Positions 1-8,887 are shown, counted from the stretch's first letter. The stretch: DNA of 64,000 nucleotides from an uncultured Clostridia bacterium (GCA_947643415.1 CANRWA010000012.1:1-64000), one strand, 5' to 3'. Program-made: numbers and translations. The notes: a model not told the origin generated them from the sequence alone.

Positions 1-60
1 GAAACTTATTAACCAAGTAGTCTTATTGACTACACCATTATTATACTAGGGGGTGGGAAC

Positions 61-1254
61 ATGTTATTGTGGTGGAAAGAATATATCCATGAGTGGAGAA
101 TGAATTTATTTATAATCCTGCAAATGGTGATCGTTCTCTTCTTTGTAAATACCCAGGTATCACATCTTGTAGAAGAATGGGGGAAACTGAACAGCCTGCT
201 AAAAACAGAGGATAATTTATATTTTTATGAAAATGCCCTGGCAACTATCTGTGGGAGCACAGGTTCCCAGAAAGCTTTCCAGTATGCCGAAAAAAAACTG
301 GCGGAACTGGATGGCATGGAGGAAATCGCCTATGCAGCAGAAGTGTCCTGTCAGATTAATGGTTATCAGAATAGAATTACCACAGATAATTATATTTCTA
401 ACCTGAACATGAATCCCCTGTTATGGAAGGGAATACAGTATCCATTAGTGGAAGGAAGGTGGTTTCAGAAACAGGATGCCATAGATGATATGCTGCAGGT
501 AGTCATTGGCGGTGGCCTTTCAGAAAAGTATAAGGTGGGAGATTCTTTTATCCTGGTATATGATAATGGGATAAAGCGGAATGCCATAATCATTGGTGAT
601 CTGGGTACTGACTTTGACATCTTGGATAATGCATATATGTACGCGGCAGCAGGAGAGACGATAGATGCATATGTCGTACAGCACGGAGCAGATGAAGATA
701 TTCTGCTCTCTAATGATGCCAGGTGGTTTGAAGAATTACAGGATGAGGCAGCTTACCCTTCTTCCTCTGCCCTACTGAAGATAAAGCCGGGGACAGACTT
801 GGCTTTATATGAAAAATATGGGGTTCTTTCCTCTTTTGATAAGATTATGAAAAATACAAGAGAACGGTGTGATGGTTATGTCATAAATGCTATTAACTAC
901 AATGCGGTATGGATTCTGGTAATCCTATTTGGAGTGATGGGAGTTGCTTATCTTTCAGCACAGAAAAGGCGTTATATATTGGGAATCTATTCGTTGCTTG
1001 GAATGTCAGGAAAACAGATGTTTGACCGGCTTTTACTACAGAATCTTCTGACTTATGTTCTGGGAACAATAGCTTCTTTTCTGATAGCTCCCTATATATC
1101 TGGTATTTTAAATTATGCAGTGGCAGAGATCACGATAGCAAATGTGATCGCTATGGGGGTGCTGACTGGCATACTGATCCTTGTCAGTTGCCTGTGCAAT
1201 TTGTATATCAGACAGATCGAACCAAAGGAAATCCTGATGCAGATAAAAGAATAA
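61..1254 (+). CDS. ABC transporter permease, MacB/FtsX type
   Basis: A 397-residue membrane protein, probably the permease half of an ABC exporter or signalling complex with the ATPase that follows. One membrane segment lies near the N-terminus (about residues 14-30). A long extracytoplasmic region of about 250 residues follows, then three hydrophobic segments (about 282-300, 327-347, 359-381). This 1+3 arrangement is typical of MacB/FtsX permeases. The start ATG follows a GGGGGTGGGAAC ribosome site. The next gene begins 47 bp downstream on the same strand. The substrate cannot be told from sequence. The extracellular domain was not recognised as any specific family. Confidence 0.8.
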   Translation: MLLWWKEYIHEWRMNLFIILQMVIVLFFVNTQVSHLVEEWGKLNSLLKTEDNLYFYENALATICGSTGSQKAFQYAEKKLAELDGMEEIAYAAEVSCQINGYQNRITTDNYISNLNMNPLLWKGIQYPLVEGRWFQKQDAIDDMLQVVIGGGLSEKYKVGDSFILVYDNGIKRNAIIIGDLGTDFDILDNAYMYAAAGETIDAYVVQHGADEDILLSNDARWFEELQDEAAYPSSSALLKIKPGTDLALYEKYGVLSSFDKIMKNTRERCDGYVINAINYNAVWILVILFGVMGVAYLSAQKRRYILGIYSLLGMSGKQMFDRLLLQNLLTYVLGTIASFLIAPYISGILNYAVAEITIANVIAMGVLTGILILVSCLCNLYIRQIEPKEILMQIKE

Positions 1255-1301
1255 ATACGGATTCAAAAGAACTATTCAAGCAGACGAAGGAGTGAGGTAA
1301 G

Positions 1302-1973
1302 ATGGGTATTTTAGAAGCAAAAAAAATCGAAAAGATCTATAATCAGGGAAAGAGCAACGAAGTAAGGGCACTTAACCAGGTGGATGTAGAAATTGCAGAA
1401 GGAGAATGGATCTCCATCATGGGAAAGTCCGGTTCTGGAAAATCGACGCTCCTTCACATCCTGGGACTGGTGGATAAGTATACATCTGGTTCTCTTATTT
1501 TTGATGGGCAGTGTGTGGACCATCTGGGACAGAATAAGGTAGCAGATATCCGCATGAAGAAAGTAGGTTTTATCCTACAGGATTTCGGTCTGATCTGGAA
1601 TATGAATGTCTTTGATAATATAGCGACACCGCTTTATCTGGCAAAGACTAAGCGAGGCAGGATAAAAGAACTGGTAAATAAAATAGCGGGGGAACTGGAG
1701 ATCCAGGATCTCTTAAAAAAGAAAGCAAAAGCACTTTCAGGCGGACAATGTCAGCGGGCAGCGATCGCAAGAGCCATTGTTAACGATCCTAAAATCGTAT
1801 TTGCTGATGAACCTACCGGAGCATTGGATAAAGAAAATGCAAAAAATATCATGGGTATTTTTTCAAGAATCAAAGAAAATGGCACTACCATCGTTATGGT
1901 AACTCATGATAAGGAAATATCCCAGCAGGCAGACAGAGAGATCCTGATATCTGATGGCAGATTAGTGATATAA
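1302..1973 (+). CDS. ABC transporter ATP-binding protein
   Basis: A 223-residue nucleotide-binding subunit of the MacB/LolD class, expected to power the permease encoded just upstream. The Walker A motif GKSGSGKST is at residues 41-49, the ABC signature LSGGQCQR near residue 145, and Walker B runs into the D-loop as FADEPTGALD. The switch histidine sits in MVTHDKE. Length is normal for the family. The start ATG has an AAGGAGTGAGG ribosome site. A terminator follows within 25 bp, so the two genes form a short operon. Confidence 0.92.
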   Translation: MGILEAKKIEKIYNQGKSNEVRALNQVDVEIAEGEWISIMGKSGSGKSTLLHILGLVDKYTSGSLIFDGQCVDHLGQNKVADIRMKKVGFILQDFGLIWNMNVFDNIATPLYLAKTKRGRIKELVNKIAGELEIQDLLKKKAKALSGGQCQRAAIARAIVNDPKIVFADEPTGALDKENAKNIMGIFSRIKENGTTIVMVTHDKEISQQADREILISDGRLVI

Positions 1974-1993
1974 CTATCAATCATTAGCAAATA

Positions 1994-2020
1994 AGCCCTG
2001 AAAAAAATCAGGGCATTTTT
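1994..2020 (+). terminator. Intrinsic terminator of the ABC operon
   Basis: The inverted repeat GCCCTGA / TCAGGGC is separated by an A-rich loop and followed by a run of T. It lies 20 bp after the ATPase stop codon. A dispersed repeat starts on its T-run. Confidence 0.85.
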
Positions 2021-2100
2021 ATTCACGCAAAGGCAAAGTGAGGATGGTGCAAATTTATTTGCACCATCTGAGCGTGCCCGCGGGGTATTTGACTGACAGA
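2019..2100 (+). repeat. Dispersed intergenic repeat, copy 1
   Basis: About 80 bp that recur, slightly diverged, at 36620-36692 in the same orientation. Shared blocks include GGCAAAGTGAGGATG, GCACCATCTGAGCGT and CCCGCGGGGTATTTGACT. This copy contains a perfect dyad reading GGTGCAAAT...ATTTGCACC that is degraded in the other copy. No coding potential was seen. Confidence 0.75.
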
Positions 2101-2112
2101 TTGAATCCTATT

Positions 2113-2277
2113 TTATTGTTTCTTCTCTGGCATTCTGCCACAGTGCAGGCAGTCGCCATTGCAGTTGTCGCAATCCTCTCCCTGTTTCTCCCCACCCTTA
2201 TCATGGGCAACATAAGTAAGGATAAAAATAGCCGCACACACAATCACGACCACCAGTAAGATCTGAATAATACTCAT
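2113..2277 (-). CDS. Small Cys-rich single-pass membrane protein (FeoB-associated-like)
   Basis: A 54-residue protein with one hydrophobic segment (about residues 4-25) and a cytoplasmic tail holding the cysteine cluster CDNCNGDCLHC. This architecture resembles the FeoB-associated Cys-rich membrane protein family, although no feoB is present in the window. The chosen ATG at 2277 follows GGAGGTATTATTG; an in-frame ATG six codons upstream overlaps the stop of the preceding helicase gene. It is probably the last gene of the toxin/helicase transcript. Metal or thiol binding is an inference from the four cysteines. Confidence 0.65.
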   Translation of the reverse strand: MSIIQILLVVVIVCAAIFILTYVAHDKGGEKQGEDCDNCNGDCLHCGRMPEKKQ

Positions 2278-2291
2278 CAATAATACCTCCT

Positions 2292-4164
2292 TCACATAGT
2301 CTTCCGTTTCTTCAATTCCGGACTGATCTCATATAAGAAACGTGAGATCTCTGCTTCTTTCTGAAAACGCTCCTGGACAAATGACAGATGCAGATGCTCC
2401 TTTGCTCTTGTCATCGCCACGTAGAGCATCCTCCTCTCCTCTTCTATATTACCCGACTGCACTGCCTTTCGATACGGACTGACATCCTCATTCACCGTAG
2501 GAATAAAAACAGCACGGAATTCCAGACCCTTTGAGCCATGCATCGTCATCAGGTTTACCCCCTCTTTCTGCTCCGGCATCTCTCTCTGGTCTTTCCGCAT
2601 CTGTTCCAATGTCTCCCCATAGCCCTCCACGAAGGCCAGCCACTCTGGCAGGCTTTTGCAATCCCGTGCCGTCTCCTGTATCTCCTCCAGCACCTCAAAC
2701 CAATCATCCGCATTCATATTCCTCTCTTTCGCATACTGCTCAAGAAACTCATCGTATCCGATTCCCTTGCGGACATAATGCAGGGCAGAATATGGTGACA
2801 TTTTCCTCATGGCACGCAGTTCATTTTCAAAATCATTAATCCGCTCCAGCATCCACATCTGATTCTTTCGAACGTAATACCCTTTCAAGCCTCCAAATGT
2901 AACATCCTTTGTATCAAAGGCAGCACGGCTGAGATAACGCACCGGACGGTTGCATATCCGAAGAAACTTCTCACGGCTACGGTCTCCCAGTGCCAGCTCG
3001 GCATAACAGACCAGATCCTTCGCCAGCCAGGTGTCAAACATATTTGGCAGATTTTCCTTCATAGTAAAAGGAATCCCATGTTCCATCAGTTTCCCTGCCA
3101 GCATCCGCATCTGCATATTGGTACGAAAAAGGACTGCCATATCCTCATAGTCCACTCCCTCTGTCTGGTACACGCTGATCTGCTGTACGATCTTCTCAGC
3201 CTCCGAGGAAAGATTGCGGCACCTGCTGATATGTACCCCTTCCATCTGCCCCACATGAGACTGGATCTCCTTGCCAAACCGTCTCTTATTATGTATGATG
3301 AGTTTACCTGCCGCTTTCAGTATCTGCGCAGAACAGCGATAATTTATATCCAATGTAACACGTTCGGCATCTGGATAGTTCTTCGGAAAAGACAACATGA
3401 TATCTGGCCTAGCCCCCCTGAAGCCATAGATTGACTGGTCATCATCTCCTACAATGAAAATATTATCCTGGGGGCTGGCAAGCATACGTACATTTTCGTA
3501 CTGCAGCCTGTTAATATCCTGAAATTCATCTATAAGGATATACTGGAATAAATTCTGCCATCTCTCTCTGATATCCGGCCTCGCCACCAAAAGCTGGTAA
3601 GTATATACCACCATATCATCAAAATCCAGCGCCCTGTGACGCTGCAGCCGCTCCTGATATCCCTTATAGATATCCCGGAACACCTGCTCCGGACAATTGG
3701 CAGAATAATAGCAGTCAATGTCTATCCCATCCCCCTTGACCTTGCTGATCTCCTTTTCGATGTCCTCCAGAAATTCCCTTCGGTCCTCCACATCAAATCC
3801 TGTCTCCTGTAAGGCTTCCTCCAAAAAACGGTATTTCAATGCCGGGGTCACGATATCCTTTGCCTCATAGTGGTACGCCGCCTGGAGTATCTGAAAAAAC
3901 ACAGAATGGAATGTGCCAAACCTTACATGGTAACGCTGCCCCTCTGTCATCTGTTCGAAACGCTCCCGCATCTCCATGGCTGCTGCCTTCGAAAATGTAA
4001 CAACCAGGATCTCTTCCGGCGCCACGCCATGCTCCTCAATCAAATATTTCACCCGGTTCGTGATAACAAAAGTCTTACCCTGAGCCCGGACCCGCAAGGC
4101 ACATAAAGGGCCCCCTGAAATGCCTGATCGCCTGGTTCTGTGCCTGATCAAATTCTGTATTCAT
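2292..4164 (-). pseudogene. UvrD/Rep-family ATP-dependent helicase, frameshifted in the P-loop
   Basis: A superfamily 1 DNA helicase of about 620 residues. Downstream of the break all motifs look intact: ATFSKAAA-type motif Ia, IDEFQD (motif II), VGDDDQSIYGFRGA (motif III), the long insertion domain, and MTMHGSKGLEF and VAMTRAKEHL (motifs V-VI). The true start is the ATG at 4164, behind a GAGGAGG site, giving MNTEFDQAQNQAIRHF and then AGPGSG. There a single extra base (the A at 4077 on the plus strand) shifts the frame, and the next codon in frame is a stop. Restoring the frame gives AGPGSGKTF, a perfect Walker A. A shorter reading from 4151 lacks the P-loop and should be inactive. The gene overlaps the toxin gene stop by 17 bp. 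It is either a recent pseudogene or a sequencing error. Confidence 0.85.
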
Positions 4165-4555
4165 AGGATTCGTCCTCCTCTTCATTCAGCAAAAAGTTCT
4201 TAATATCATATGGTGTACCATCAAATCCCAGATATTCTCTCTCAACATATTTATCAGTAACCGGAAACACATCACTGATAAAAAAAATTGATTTCCCAGT
4301 GGTTCTGCCAACATGGTAATAACATGATCTTAGATCATTCTCAGACAAATTAACGTAACGTATGATCCTCTGTTTATGTACCTGATCCCGATGATGCCAG
4401 TCTCCCATTGGTATCGCCCAATATAAATCGTCTCTTTCTTTTAGTTTAAACAGGCAGACAACCGGTCTTTTTTTATTATCATTCCATTCTCCACCTATCA
4501 TTCGAATAATTTCATAAAACTCACTCTTTACAAAATAGATCATTCCCTCTTTCAA
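4148..4555 (-). CDS. Type III toxin-like endoribonuclease (ToxN/TenpN/CptN superfamily, tentative)
   Basis: A small basic protein of about 135 residues, tentatively the RNase toxin of a type III toxin-antitoxin pair. Features that recall TenpN/ToxN-like toxins are an N-terminal strand ending in YFVKSEFYEI, the segment KKRPVVCLF, the LYWAIPMGD strand, and SIFFISDVFPVTDKYVE near the C-terminus. The start chosen is TTG at 4555, 6 nt after a GGGGG site; an ATG at 4543 is the alternative. An extended reading to 4612 would run through the terminator hairpin and is unlikely. The gene is preceded by a promoter, a pseudoknot-forming RNA and a terminator, which is the reason for the type III call. A MazF/PemK-like fold is the main alternative. 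The 3' end overlaps the helicase gene. Confidence 0.6.
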   Translation of the reverse strand: MKEGMIYFVKSEFYEIIRMIGGEWNDNKKRPVVCLFKLKERDDLYWAIPMGDWHHRDQVHKQRIIRYVNLSENDLRSCYYHVGRTTGKSIFFISDVFPVTDKYVEREYLGFDGTPYDIKNFLLNEEEDESYEYRI

Positions 4556-4580
4556 ATTATTCCCCCTTCCCCATTTTGCC

Positions 4581-4609
4581 AAAAAACCTCTGGCATATAC
4601 CAGAGGTTT
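4581..4609 (-). terminator. Intrinsic terminator between antitoxin RNA and toxin gene
   Basis: On the minus strand the stem AACCTCTGG / CCAGAGGTT has a short loop and is followed by a T-run. It sits about 35 nt after the predicted RNA start and about 25 nt before the toxin start. In type III systems a leaky terminator at this place sets the antitoxin-to-toxin ratio. Confidence 0.85.
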
Positions 4610-4643
4610 CAATGATTACCGCTCATTGTGAAGCGTCTTTGTA
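4581..4643 (-). ncRNA. Candidate type III antitoxin RNA with a single H-type pseudoknot
   Basis: The transcript expected from the promoter at 4649-4677 is only about 60 nt. Before the terminator it can fold as an H-type pseudoknot at 4610-4635. Stem 1 pairs CGCU with AGCG, and stem 2 pairs CAAUG, inside the stem 1 loop, with CAUUG downstream. Loops are UCA and GUAAU, and the two stems abut with no gap. An AAAG site just upstream resembles the A-rich cleavage sites of ToxI-type repeats. Only one unit is present; known families carry about two or more repeats. The function is inferred from architecture. Confidence 0.55.
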
Positions 4644-4648
4644 CTTTC

Positions 4649-4677
4649 ATAATATGTCACATATTCTCTTTTGTCAA
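4649..4677 (-). promoter_or_regulatory. Sigma-A-type promoter of the toxin-antitoxin unit
   Basis: TTGACA (4672-4677) and TATTAT (4649-4654) are separated by exactly 17 bp, reading on the minus strand. The expected transcription start is near 4642, immediately before the pseudoknot. Confidence 0.8.
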
Positions 4678-4720
4678 GTCTAATTTCAAGGGTGAAAATA
4701 TTGGAAATATTTATTGACCC

Positions 4721-6190
4721 CTATGCCCTCTCCCCCGAAAGCATTTCGATTCCCTTTCTGATGCGGCGGAGAGATTCTTCTTTTCCCAGGATCTCCATGA
4801 TCTCATAGGCGCCCCCTGGCGTCATCTGCTTACCAGACACTGCCGTCCGCAGAGGCCATAACGCCTGGCCATTCTTGCATCCCTTCTCTGCCACATACTC
4901 CTTTGCCACCTTCTCGATCTCCCCAATAGAAAAATCTTCCATTGCCTCCAGCTTTGGAAGAAGCTCTGTCAATGCCTCCAGGGAGTTCTCAGAATTCGTC
5001 TTCATCTTCTTATGTGTATACATGGCAGTATCATATTCTGGCAATTCCTCAAAGAAATCAATCTTCTCCGCAATATCTGGAAATACCTCAATCCTTGTCT
5101 TTACCAGATCAGCAATCTTGCGAAGATCCAGCTCCTTCGTTATGACCTTACGGATCTCAGGAAGGGCATATCCATAATACCTCTCATCATCCATTGCCTT
5201 GATATATTCCCCATTCATCCAGCGGAGTTTCACAATATCGAATACTGCCGGTGACTTATTGATCCTTGTGTAGTCAAAAGTCTCTGTCAACTCCTTGAGA
5301 CTATAGATCTCTCTGTCCTCCGCCGGACTCCAGCCAAGCAGCGCCACATAATTGACTACTGCCTCCGGTACAAATCCCAACTCCATAAGGTCTTCAAAAG
5401 AAGCATCGCCACGGCGCTTCGACAGCTTCTTATGGTTCTCATCTGTGATCACCGGGCAGTGTACATAGACTGGAATCTCCCAGCCAAATGCCTCGTACAG
5501 GCGGTTATACTTTGGCGCAGAAGACAGATATTCATTTCCCCGGACAACATGGGTAATTCCCATCAAATGGTCGTCAATGACATTGGCAAAATTATAAGTA
5601 GGGTATCCATCGGATTTGATAAGAATCATATCGTCCAGCTCCTCATTGGGCGCTGTTATTTTGCCATAGATCACATCATCAAAAGTAGTTTCCCCTTCTG
5701 ACGGATTATTCTGACGGATCACATACGGTATCCCGGCTGCAAGCTTTTCCTCCACCTCTTCTTTGGAGAGGGACAGGCAGTGCTTATCATACTTCGCTGC
5801 GTCCTCACCTTTGGCCTCTGCCTCATCACGAAGCTGCTGCAGGCGTTCTTTTGTACAGAAACAATAATATGCCTCTCCCTTTTCCACAAGCTGTTTCGCA
5901 TAGTCCAGATACATCCCTGTCTTCATCCGCTCACTCTGAATATAAGGACCACATCCGCCATCCTTATCCGGACCTTCGTCATGGTCCAGCCCAGCCTCCT
6001 GCATTGTCTTATAGATCAGTTCCATCGCACCCTCTACAAAACGTTCCTGATCCGTATCCTCAATACGAAGAAGGAAATCCCCCCCCTCATGTTTTGCGAT
6101 CAGGTATGCATATAATGCTGTCCTGAGATTGCCCACATGCATTTTCCCTGTCGGACTCGGTGCATATCTTGTTCGTATTTTCTCCGTCAT
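4721..6190 (-). CDS. gltX: Glutamyl-tRNA synthetase
   Basis: A 489-residue class I aminoacyl-tRNA synthetase that charges tRNA with glutamate. The N-terminus carries the HIGH-equivalent motif in [17 protein letters not shown] (residues 10-26). The KMSKS-equivalent KKLSKRRGD lies near residue 260. The C-terminal helical anticodon-binding region is complete. In bacteria of this group the enzyme may also charge tRNA-Gln when GatCAB is present; that cannot be judged here. It lies 29 bp downstream of the kinase-like gene on the same strand, so the two probably share a transcript. The start ATG has a GAGGAAATGAG ribosome site. Confidence 0.97.
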   Translation of the reverse strand: MTEKIRTRYAPSPTGKMHVGNLRTALYAYLIAKHEGGDFLLRIEDTDQERFVEGAMELIYKTMQEAGLDHDEGPDKDGGCGPYIQSERMKTGMYLDYAKQLVEKGEAYYCFCTKERLQQLRDEAEAKGEDAAKYDKHCLSLSKEEVEEKLAAGIPYVIRQNNPSEGETTFDDVIYGKITAPNEELDDMILIKSDGYPTYNFANVIDDHLMGITHVVRGNEYLSSAPKYNRLYEAFGWEIPVYVHCPVITDENHKKLSKRRGDASFEDLMELGFVPEAVVNYVALLGWSPAEDREIYSLKELTETFDYTRINKSPAVFDIVKLRWMNGEYIKAMDDERYYGYALPEIRKVITKELDLRKIADLVKTRIEVFPDIAEKIDFFEELPEYDTAMYTHKKMKTNSENSLEALTELLPKLEAMEDFSIGEIEKVAKEYVAEKGCKNGQALWPLRTAVSGKQMTPGGAYEIMEILGKEESLRRIRKGIEMLSGERA

Positions 6191-6219
6191 TTTCTCATTT
6201 CCTCATTTCTATTCATTTC

Positions 6220-6831
6220 TCACATGGCATCCAGATAGGCTTTCAGGCATGCCACCGTACCATCTATGCCACACAGGTCACTGCGGATGGACATATGGTA
6301 ATTCAGTACATTATCCCATCGCTCACCAGAATGGTATTTGTAATAATTTGCTCTGCTCTTATCCTTTTTCAGAACCAGTTCTGCCGCCTTAGTCTCTGGC
6401 AGGGCATCAATCTGTATCGCACGATGTATCCGGAAATCTGGTGATGCACTGATAAAGAGATTGACCACATCCTGATAATCCTTGAGAATATAGTCTGCAC
6501 ACTTTCCAACGATGACACATGGCCCCTCTTCTGCCACCTTGCGGATCACGTTGGACTGCGCCAAAAAAATCCGGTCATCCAGTGACAGCCCTGCAAAACC
6601 GACCTCCTGGCTGGAAAATACATTCATTCCCATGGCGATGGAATACAAAAGGCTGTTACTCGCCTTATCCTCTGCCCGTTCAAATGCTGCCTCCGCAAAC
6701 CCTGTCTCTTTTGCCGCCCTGGAGATAATCTCATTGTCATAAAACGGAATTCCATAAGAATCAGCTAACTTTCTTCCTATTTCCCGTCCACCACTTCCAT
6801 ACTGCCGTGTAATAGTTATAATTTTATCCAT
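6220..6831 (-). CDS. Cytidylate-kinase-like family protein
   Basis: A 203-residue P-loop NTPase of the cytidylate kinase-like family. The N-terminal ITRQYGSGGREIG is the family's variant P-loop. The central VIVGKCADYIL and the Arg/Lys-rich helix around DKSRANYYKYHSGERW match the lid region. True CMP kinases differ in the nucleotide-binding segment, so the substrate is uncertain. It precedes gltX by 29 bp. The start ATG follows an AGGAGGGATTTGTT ribosome site. Confidence 0.85.
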   Translation of the reverse strand: MDKIITITRQYGSGGREIGRKLADSYGIPFYDNEIISRAAKETGFAEAAFERAEDKASNSLLYSIAMGMNVFSSQEVGFAGLSLDDRIFLAQSNVIRKVAEEGPCVIVGKCADYILKDYQDVVNLFISASPDFRIHRAIQIDALPETKAAELVLKKDKSRANYYKYHSGERWDNVLNYHMSIRSDLCGIDGTVACLKAYLDAM

Positions 6832-6937
6832 AACAAATCCCTCCTGTCTGAATATTCAGCTCCACCCCGGATTCTGGTGGTCTTCATTGTATATATTTAT
6901 TTTAACATGAATTTCAGAAGGTCTGCAAGTATTAAAC

Positions 6938-7663
6938 TCAATCAAAATAATTGTCAATCCCATCTGCGATACCCTTTACAATCTTCTTTTGATAGGAAGC
7001 TTTTGCCATCTTGCGGTCCTCAGACGGATTACTCATAAATCCCATCTCCACAATGGTTACTGGAACCTTGCACCAATTGATGCCTGTCATAGTGTTGGTA
7101 TACATAACGCCCCGGTTTTTCGCCCCGGTCGCCTTGCACATTGCTGTCAGCACTTTTTTTGAGAGCTTCTGGCTGTTTTTGCGATTTTTCTTTGTCATAT
7201 ATTTATTGGAAGACTGCGGTGCGATCGTAAGAGCCCCTTTCACAGATGAACTTTCCGAAGAGTTGGCATGAATCCGGATAAATGCATCTGCCTTATTTTT
7301 ATTCGCCACTTTAGCCCTGTCCACATTGGACAGCTTGACATTATTTTTGGTGCGTACCATGATCACTTTGTAGCCGCGCTCCACCAGCTCTTTCTTTAGC
7401 TTTTTTGCCACCTGCAGGTTCAGTTTATATTCTGGCAGATGGGTGACACAGCCGGATGTACCCCCTGTCACCTTTGCTTTCCTCGTTGACGATCCGGGTC
7501 CATTCGGTTCCGTAGCACTCATGGCATGAGTCTGATGTCCTGCATCGATCACGATCACTTTCTGATCTTCATCCCCACTGCCCGTAGCCATTGCCACATG
7601 CTGTACCTGAAACACACTCCCCAGTACTGCCATTGCCATTATCACTGCTATCCATCGTTTCAT
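6938..7663 (-). CDS. Secreted N-acetylmuramoyl-L-alanine amidase (Amidase_3)
   Basis: A 241-residue exported zinc amidase that cleaves the bond between MurNAc and L-Ala in peptidoglycan. A signal peptide covers about residues 1-26 (KRW, a hydrophobic stretch, then VAMA). The catalytic domain starts at VIVIDAGH and shows the expected zinc ligands: His in DAGH, Glu in LPEYKLN and His in FIRIHAN. The catalytic Glu is in TIVEMGFMSN. There is no separate wall-binding domain. The start ATG at 7663 follows GGGAGGTATCAGT; a longer in-frame start at 7678 lacks a ribosome site. The gene has its own upstream region next to a tRNA. Confidence 0.92.
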   Translation of the reverse strand: MKRWIAVIMAMAVLGSVFQVQHVAMATGSGDEDQKVIVIDAGHQTHAMSATEPNGPGSSTRKAKVTGGTSGCVTHLPEYKLNLQVAKKLKKELVERGYKVIMVRTKNNVKLSNVDRAKVANKNKADAFIRIHANSSESSSVKGALTIAPQSSNKYMTKKNRKNSQKLSKKVLTAMCKATGAKNRGVMYTNTMTGINWCKVPVTIVEMGFMSNPSEDRKMAKASYQKKIVKGIADGIDNYFD

Positions 7664-7779
7664 ACTGATACCTCCCATTGTCTAGTTATATCTCCTATAC
7701 ATAATAATTGTAGTGCAAGATTGAGGAAATTGGCCTGCAAAGGAAATTCAGACCTTTTGACACCCTAATCTATAAGACA

Positions 7780-7808
7780 AAAGAGCCATCAACAACGGTT
7801 AATGGCTC
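7780..7808 (-). terminator. Terminator after tRNA-Leu
   Basis: On the minus strand the stem GAGCCAT / ATGGCTC is followed by TTTTG. It begins 11 bp after the tRNA 3' end. Confidence 0.8.
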
Positions 7809-7818
7809 CTCTGATTTA

Positions 7819-7901
7819 TGCGGAGTATGGGACTTGAACCCACACGCCCTACGGGCACATGATCCTTAGTCATGCCTGTCTGCCAATTCCAGCAACTCCG
7901 C
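7819..7901 (-). tRNA. tRNA-Leu, anticodon AAG
   Basis: An 83-nt class II tRNA. The acceptor arms GCGGAGT / ACTCCGC pair fully and the discriminator is A. The D arm is TGCTGGAATTGGCAGACAGG-like, and the T arm has GGTTCAAGTCC. The anticodon stem CATGA/TCATG encloses the loop CTAAGGA, giving anticodon AAG. A long variable arm (TGCCC...GGGC) confirms a class II tRNA. The 3' CCA is not encoded. Confidence 0.95.
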
Positions 7902-8039
7902 ACATCTTAATCGCTGATCCATGTAAATCAACCAGCGAATTACATCTTACCAAAAAAGAAGCGTTCTGTCAAGCAGTTCTTCAAATATTCACGGAAATCT
8001 GCACAGAAGTTCCTCTTCTTTTATTATAATAATACATAT

Positions 8040-8068
8040 TTGACAGTTTTTTCACATTATGATATTGT
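8040..8068 (+). promoter_or_regulatory. Promoter for the acetyltransferase pair
   Basis: TTGACA and TATTGT are 17 bp apart, about 70 bp before the first acetyltransferase gene. Confidence 0.6.
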
Positions 8069-8137
8069 AAAAATAACGCAAATCAATTTTCACACAATAT
8101 TTAAACTGTATGCCCATAGCTTAGAAAGGGATAAGTA

Positions 8138-8872
8138 ATGATTTCAAAACTAAAAGAACAATTGGCAATCGATCTAAATTGTTCGAAGACAGATTTTGAT
8201 AAAAATGAAAATACCATCAAAGAACTGTGCAAAAACCACTTGAGACGGCGAAATATTGAAGATGATTTACTTATGTTTATGGCTTGCTTTGGAAAAGGTA
8301 CTGTGGTTACTATATGTGAAGATATGAAAGCATTCATGACTAAGTATGTAGCAGAGATGACCGGATTCCGATGCTTTGACATGCCTCTTAATGTGTTGGA
8401 GAATGAGTTAAAGAAATATGGAGGAATAATAAGTGAGATTGAAGAGTTTTACTTGTTAGAGAGTAGCAGGATTGGTCCAATAAATACAGGTTTTGATATA
8501 GAAATTCTAGAAGGGGCTATCATAAAAAAACTATATGAAGACCATAGATTTCACATGGCATTAGGATATTGCCAGGAACAAGAACACAAGGATATGCTTG
8601 CGGTAGTGGCATATGAGAATGGAGAAATAGTTGGAGTAGCCGGCGCAAGTAATGACACGGATCAAATTTGGCAAATCGGTATTGATGTAGTGCCGGAAAA
8701 ACAAGAGCATCATGTTGCAACTGATATTGTCAAAATTATTTCAAATGAAGTTCTGAAAAGGGGTAAAATTCCTTACTATGGCACAGCTTGGTCTAATATT
8801 GCGTCGAAACGGGTTGCAGTTAATTCCGGATATAAGCCGGTATGGGTGGAAATGAAGGCAAAAAGGATTTGA
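8138..8872 (+). CDS. GNAT-family N-acetyltransferase
   Basis: A 244-residue protein with an N-terminal helical region (about 1-110) and a C-terminal GNAT acetyl-CoA-binding domain. The GNAT part shows AVVAYENGEIVGVAGA, then the acetyl-CoA loop strand QIGIDVVPEKQEHHVATDIVKII, ending in YYGTAWSNIASKRVAVNSGYKPVWVEM, the usual late GNAT beta strands. The substrate is unknown. The base composition is more AT-rich than the flanking genes, and it forms an operon with a second acetyltransferase 15 bp downstream, suggesting joint acquisition. The ribosome site is AAAGGGATAAGTA. Confidence 0.85.
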   Translation: MISKLKEQLAIDLNCSKTDFDKNENTIKELCKNHLRRRNIEDDLLMFMACFGKGTVVTICEDMKAFMTKYVAEMTGFRCFDMPLNVLENELKKYGGIISEIEEFYLLESSRIGPINTGFDIEILEGAIIKKLYEDHRFHMALGYCQEQEHKDMLAVVAYENGEIVGVAGASNDTDQIWQIGIDVVPEKQEHHVATDIVKIISNEVLKRGKIPYYGTAWSNIASKRVAVNSGYKPVWVEMKAKRI

Positions 8873-8887
8873 TTGGAGGATAAATAT

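Noticed and set aside
2292..4151. Helicase read as an intact gene from 4151
   Set aside because: The first 24 residues are out of frame and lack the P-loop; the true start at 4164 with one extra base explains the sequence.
4543..4612. Longer N-terminus for the toxin-like gene starting at 4612
   Set aside because: It would translate the terminator hairpin and has no ribosome site; TTG at 4555 or ATG at 4543 fit better.
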